A DNA stretch of 6,509 nucleotides from Flavisolibacter sp. (GTDB taxonomy: Bacteria > Bacteroidota > Bacteroidia > Chitinophagales > Chitinophagaceae), in assembly GCA_013695175.1 (NCBI GenBank), contig JACDAZ010000210.1, forward strand, positions 1 through 6,509, written 5' to 3'. A program made the position numbers and the translations under genes. The notes under the pieces were generated by a model that saw nothing but the letters and a program-made list of their open reading frames with translations, was not told where the DNA came from and searched no databases. Shown here piece by piece: positions 5,918 to 6,509 of the stretch; position 1 is the first letter of the stretch; each line of letters starts with the position of its first letter.

Positions 5918-6509
5918 ATGAAAAAAGTTTTACAAAAATTATTTGAATACAAAACACTTTCGAGACAGGAAGCAAAAGAAATTATGCTAAACATCTCCAA
6001 AGGGAATTACAATGAGTCTGAGCTCGCATCTTTTATAACGGTTTTCCTGATGCGGAGTATAACAATTGATGAATTGCTGGGTTTTAGGGATGGGTTACTT
6101 GAACTGGCTGTAGTTGTAGATACTGATGGTCAGAAGGTAATGGATATTGTGGGTACAGGTGGTGATGGCAAAAACACTTTTAATATTTCTACACTTGCTT
6201 GTTTTATAGTAGCAGGTGCTGGTAAAAAAGTGGCTAAACATGGTAATTATGGAGCAACATCTGTTAGTGGTGCATCGAATGTGATGGAAACACTGGGATA
6301 TAAATTCGGAAACAGTAATGACAAAATAAAAAGAGAACTTGAAGAAACAGGATTTTCTTTTTTACATGCTCCTCTTTTTCATCCTGCATTAAAAACGGTA
6401 GCCCAGATAAGAAAAAATATAGGTGTCCGTACATTTTTTAATATGTTGGGTCCTTTGGTTAACCCTGCTTCTCCTGAATATCAACTTGTAGGTGTGTATA
6501 GTTTAGAGA
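5918..6509 (+). CDS. trpD: Anthranilate phosphoribosyltransferase TrpD (3'-truncated by window edge)
   Basis: TrpD joins anthranilate to PRPP, giving N-(5-phosphoribosyl)-anthranilate, the second step of tryptophan synthesis. The frame stays open for 197 codons to 6508, out of roughly 330-345 expected. The N-terminal helical part is MKKVLQKLFEYKTLSRQEA, followed by SELASFITVFLMRSIT. The nucleoside-phosphoribosyltransferase signature GTGGDGKNTFNIST is at 79-92, the PRPP/metal loop KHGNYGATSVSGASNVME at 107-124, and the anthranilate-side GVRTFFNMLGPLVNPA block at 169-184. All key motifs in the visible part are intact. The start lies 32 bp after the trpG stop with no terminator or promoter seen between them, so it should share the attenuated trp transcript. 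No Trp codon appears in the visible part. trpC, trpF, trpB and trpA may follow outside the window. Confidence 0.95.
   Translation, partial: MKKVLQKLFEYKTLSRQEAKEIMLNISKGNYNESELASFITVFLMRSITIDELLGFRDGLLELAVVVDTDGQKVMDIVGTGGDGKNTFNISTLACFIVAGAGKKVAKHGNYGATSVSGASNVMETLGYKFGNSNDKIKRELEETGFSFLHAPLFHPALKTVAQIRKNIGVRTFFNMLGPLVNPASPEYQLVGVYSLE

Overview
The window is a 6.5 kb piece of an AT-rich bacterial chromosome carrying amino-acid biosynthesis genes. Several traits point to the Bacteroidota, plausibly a Chitinophagaceae-like member. These are the low-GC, A/T-ending codon use, the near absence of Shine-Dalgarno sequences, a bifunctional HisB with the sequence style of that phylum, and a promoter resembling the TTTG / TAnnTTTG type. 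The taxonomic call is inferred from protein flavour, not from a marker gene.

Layout: positions 1-3320 (+ strand) hold the end of hisD, then complete hisC and hisB, tightly packed as one operon. hisD is cut by the left edge and lacks about 76 N-terminal residues. Positions 3349-3636 (- strand) hold a small GNAT-type acetyltransferase-like gene convergent with hisB. Positions 3637-3850 form a regulatory intergenic region. Positions 3851-6509 (+ strand) hold trpE, trpG and the first 197 codons of trpD, which runs off the right edge.

The most informative element is the region in front of trpE. It contains a short reading frame (3699-3761) for a 20-residue peptide with three consecutive Trp codons. 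A strong intrinsic terminator (3790-3811) follows. Between them lie two mutually exclusive alternative pairings: 3727-3737 with 3755-3766, and 3749-3759 with 3784-3794. This is the full architecture of a ribosome-mediated tryptophan attenuator, with trpL, protector, antiterminator and terminator. The terminator U-tract ends exactly one base before an in-frame ATG (3812) that naive ORF calling would take as the trpE start. The true start is more likely 3851.

Functionally, HisB, HisC and HisD catalyse late steps of histidine synthesis: IGP dehydration, transamination, histidinol-phosphate dephosphorylation and histidinol oxidation. TrpE and TrpG form anthranilate synthase and TrpD uses its product, giving the first two committed steps of tryptophan synthesis. 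I see no mobile element, CRISPR array, tRNA or rRNA.
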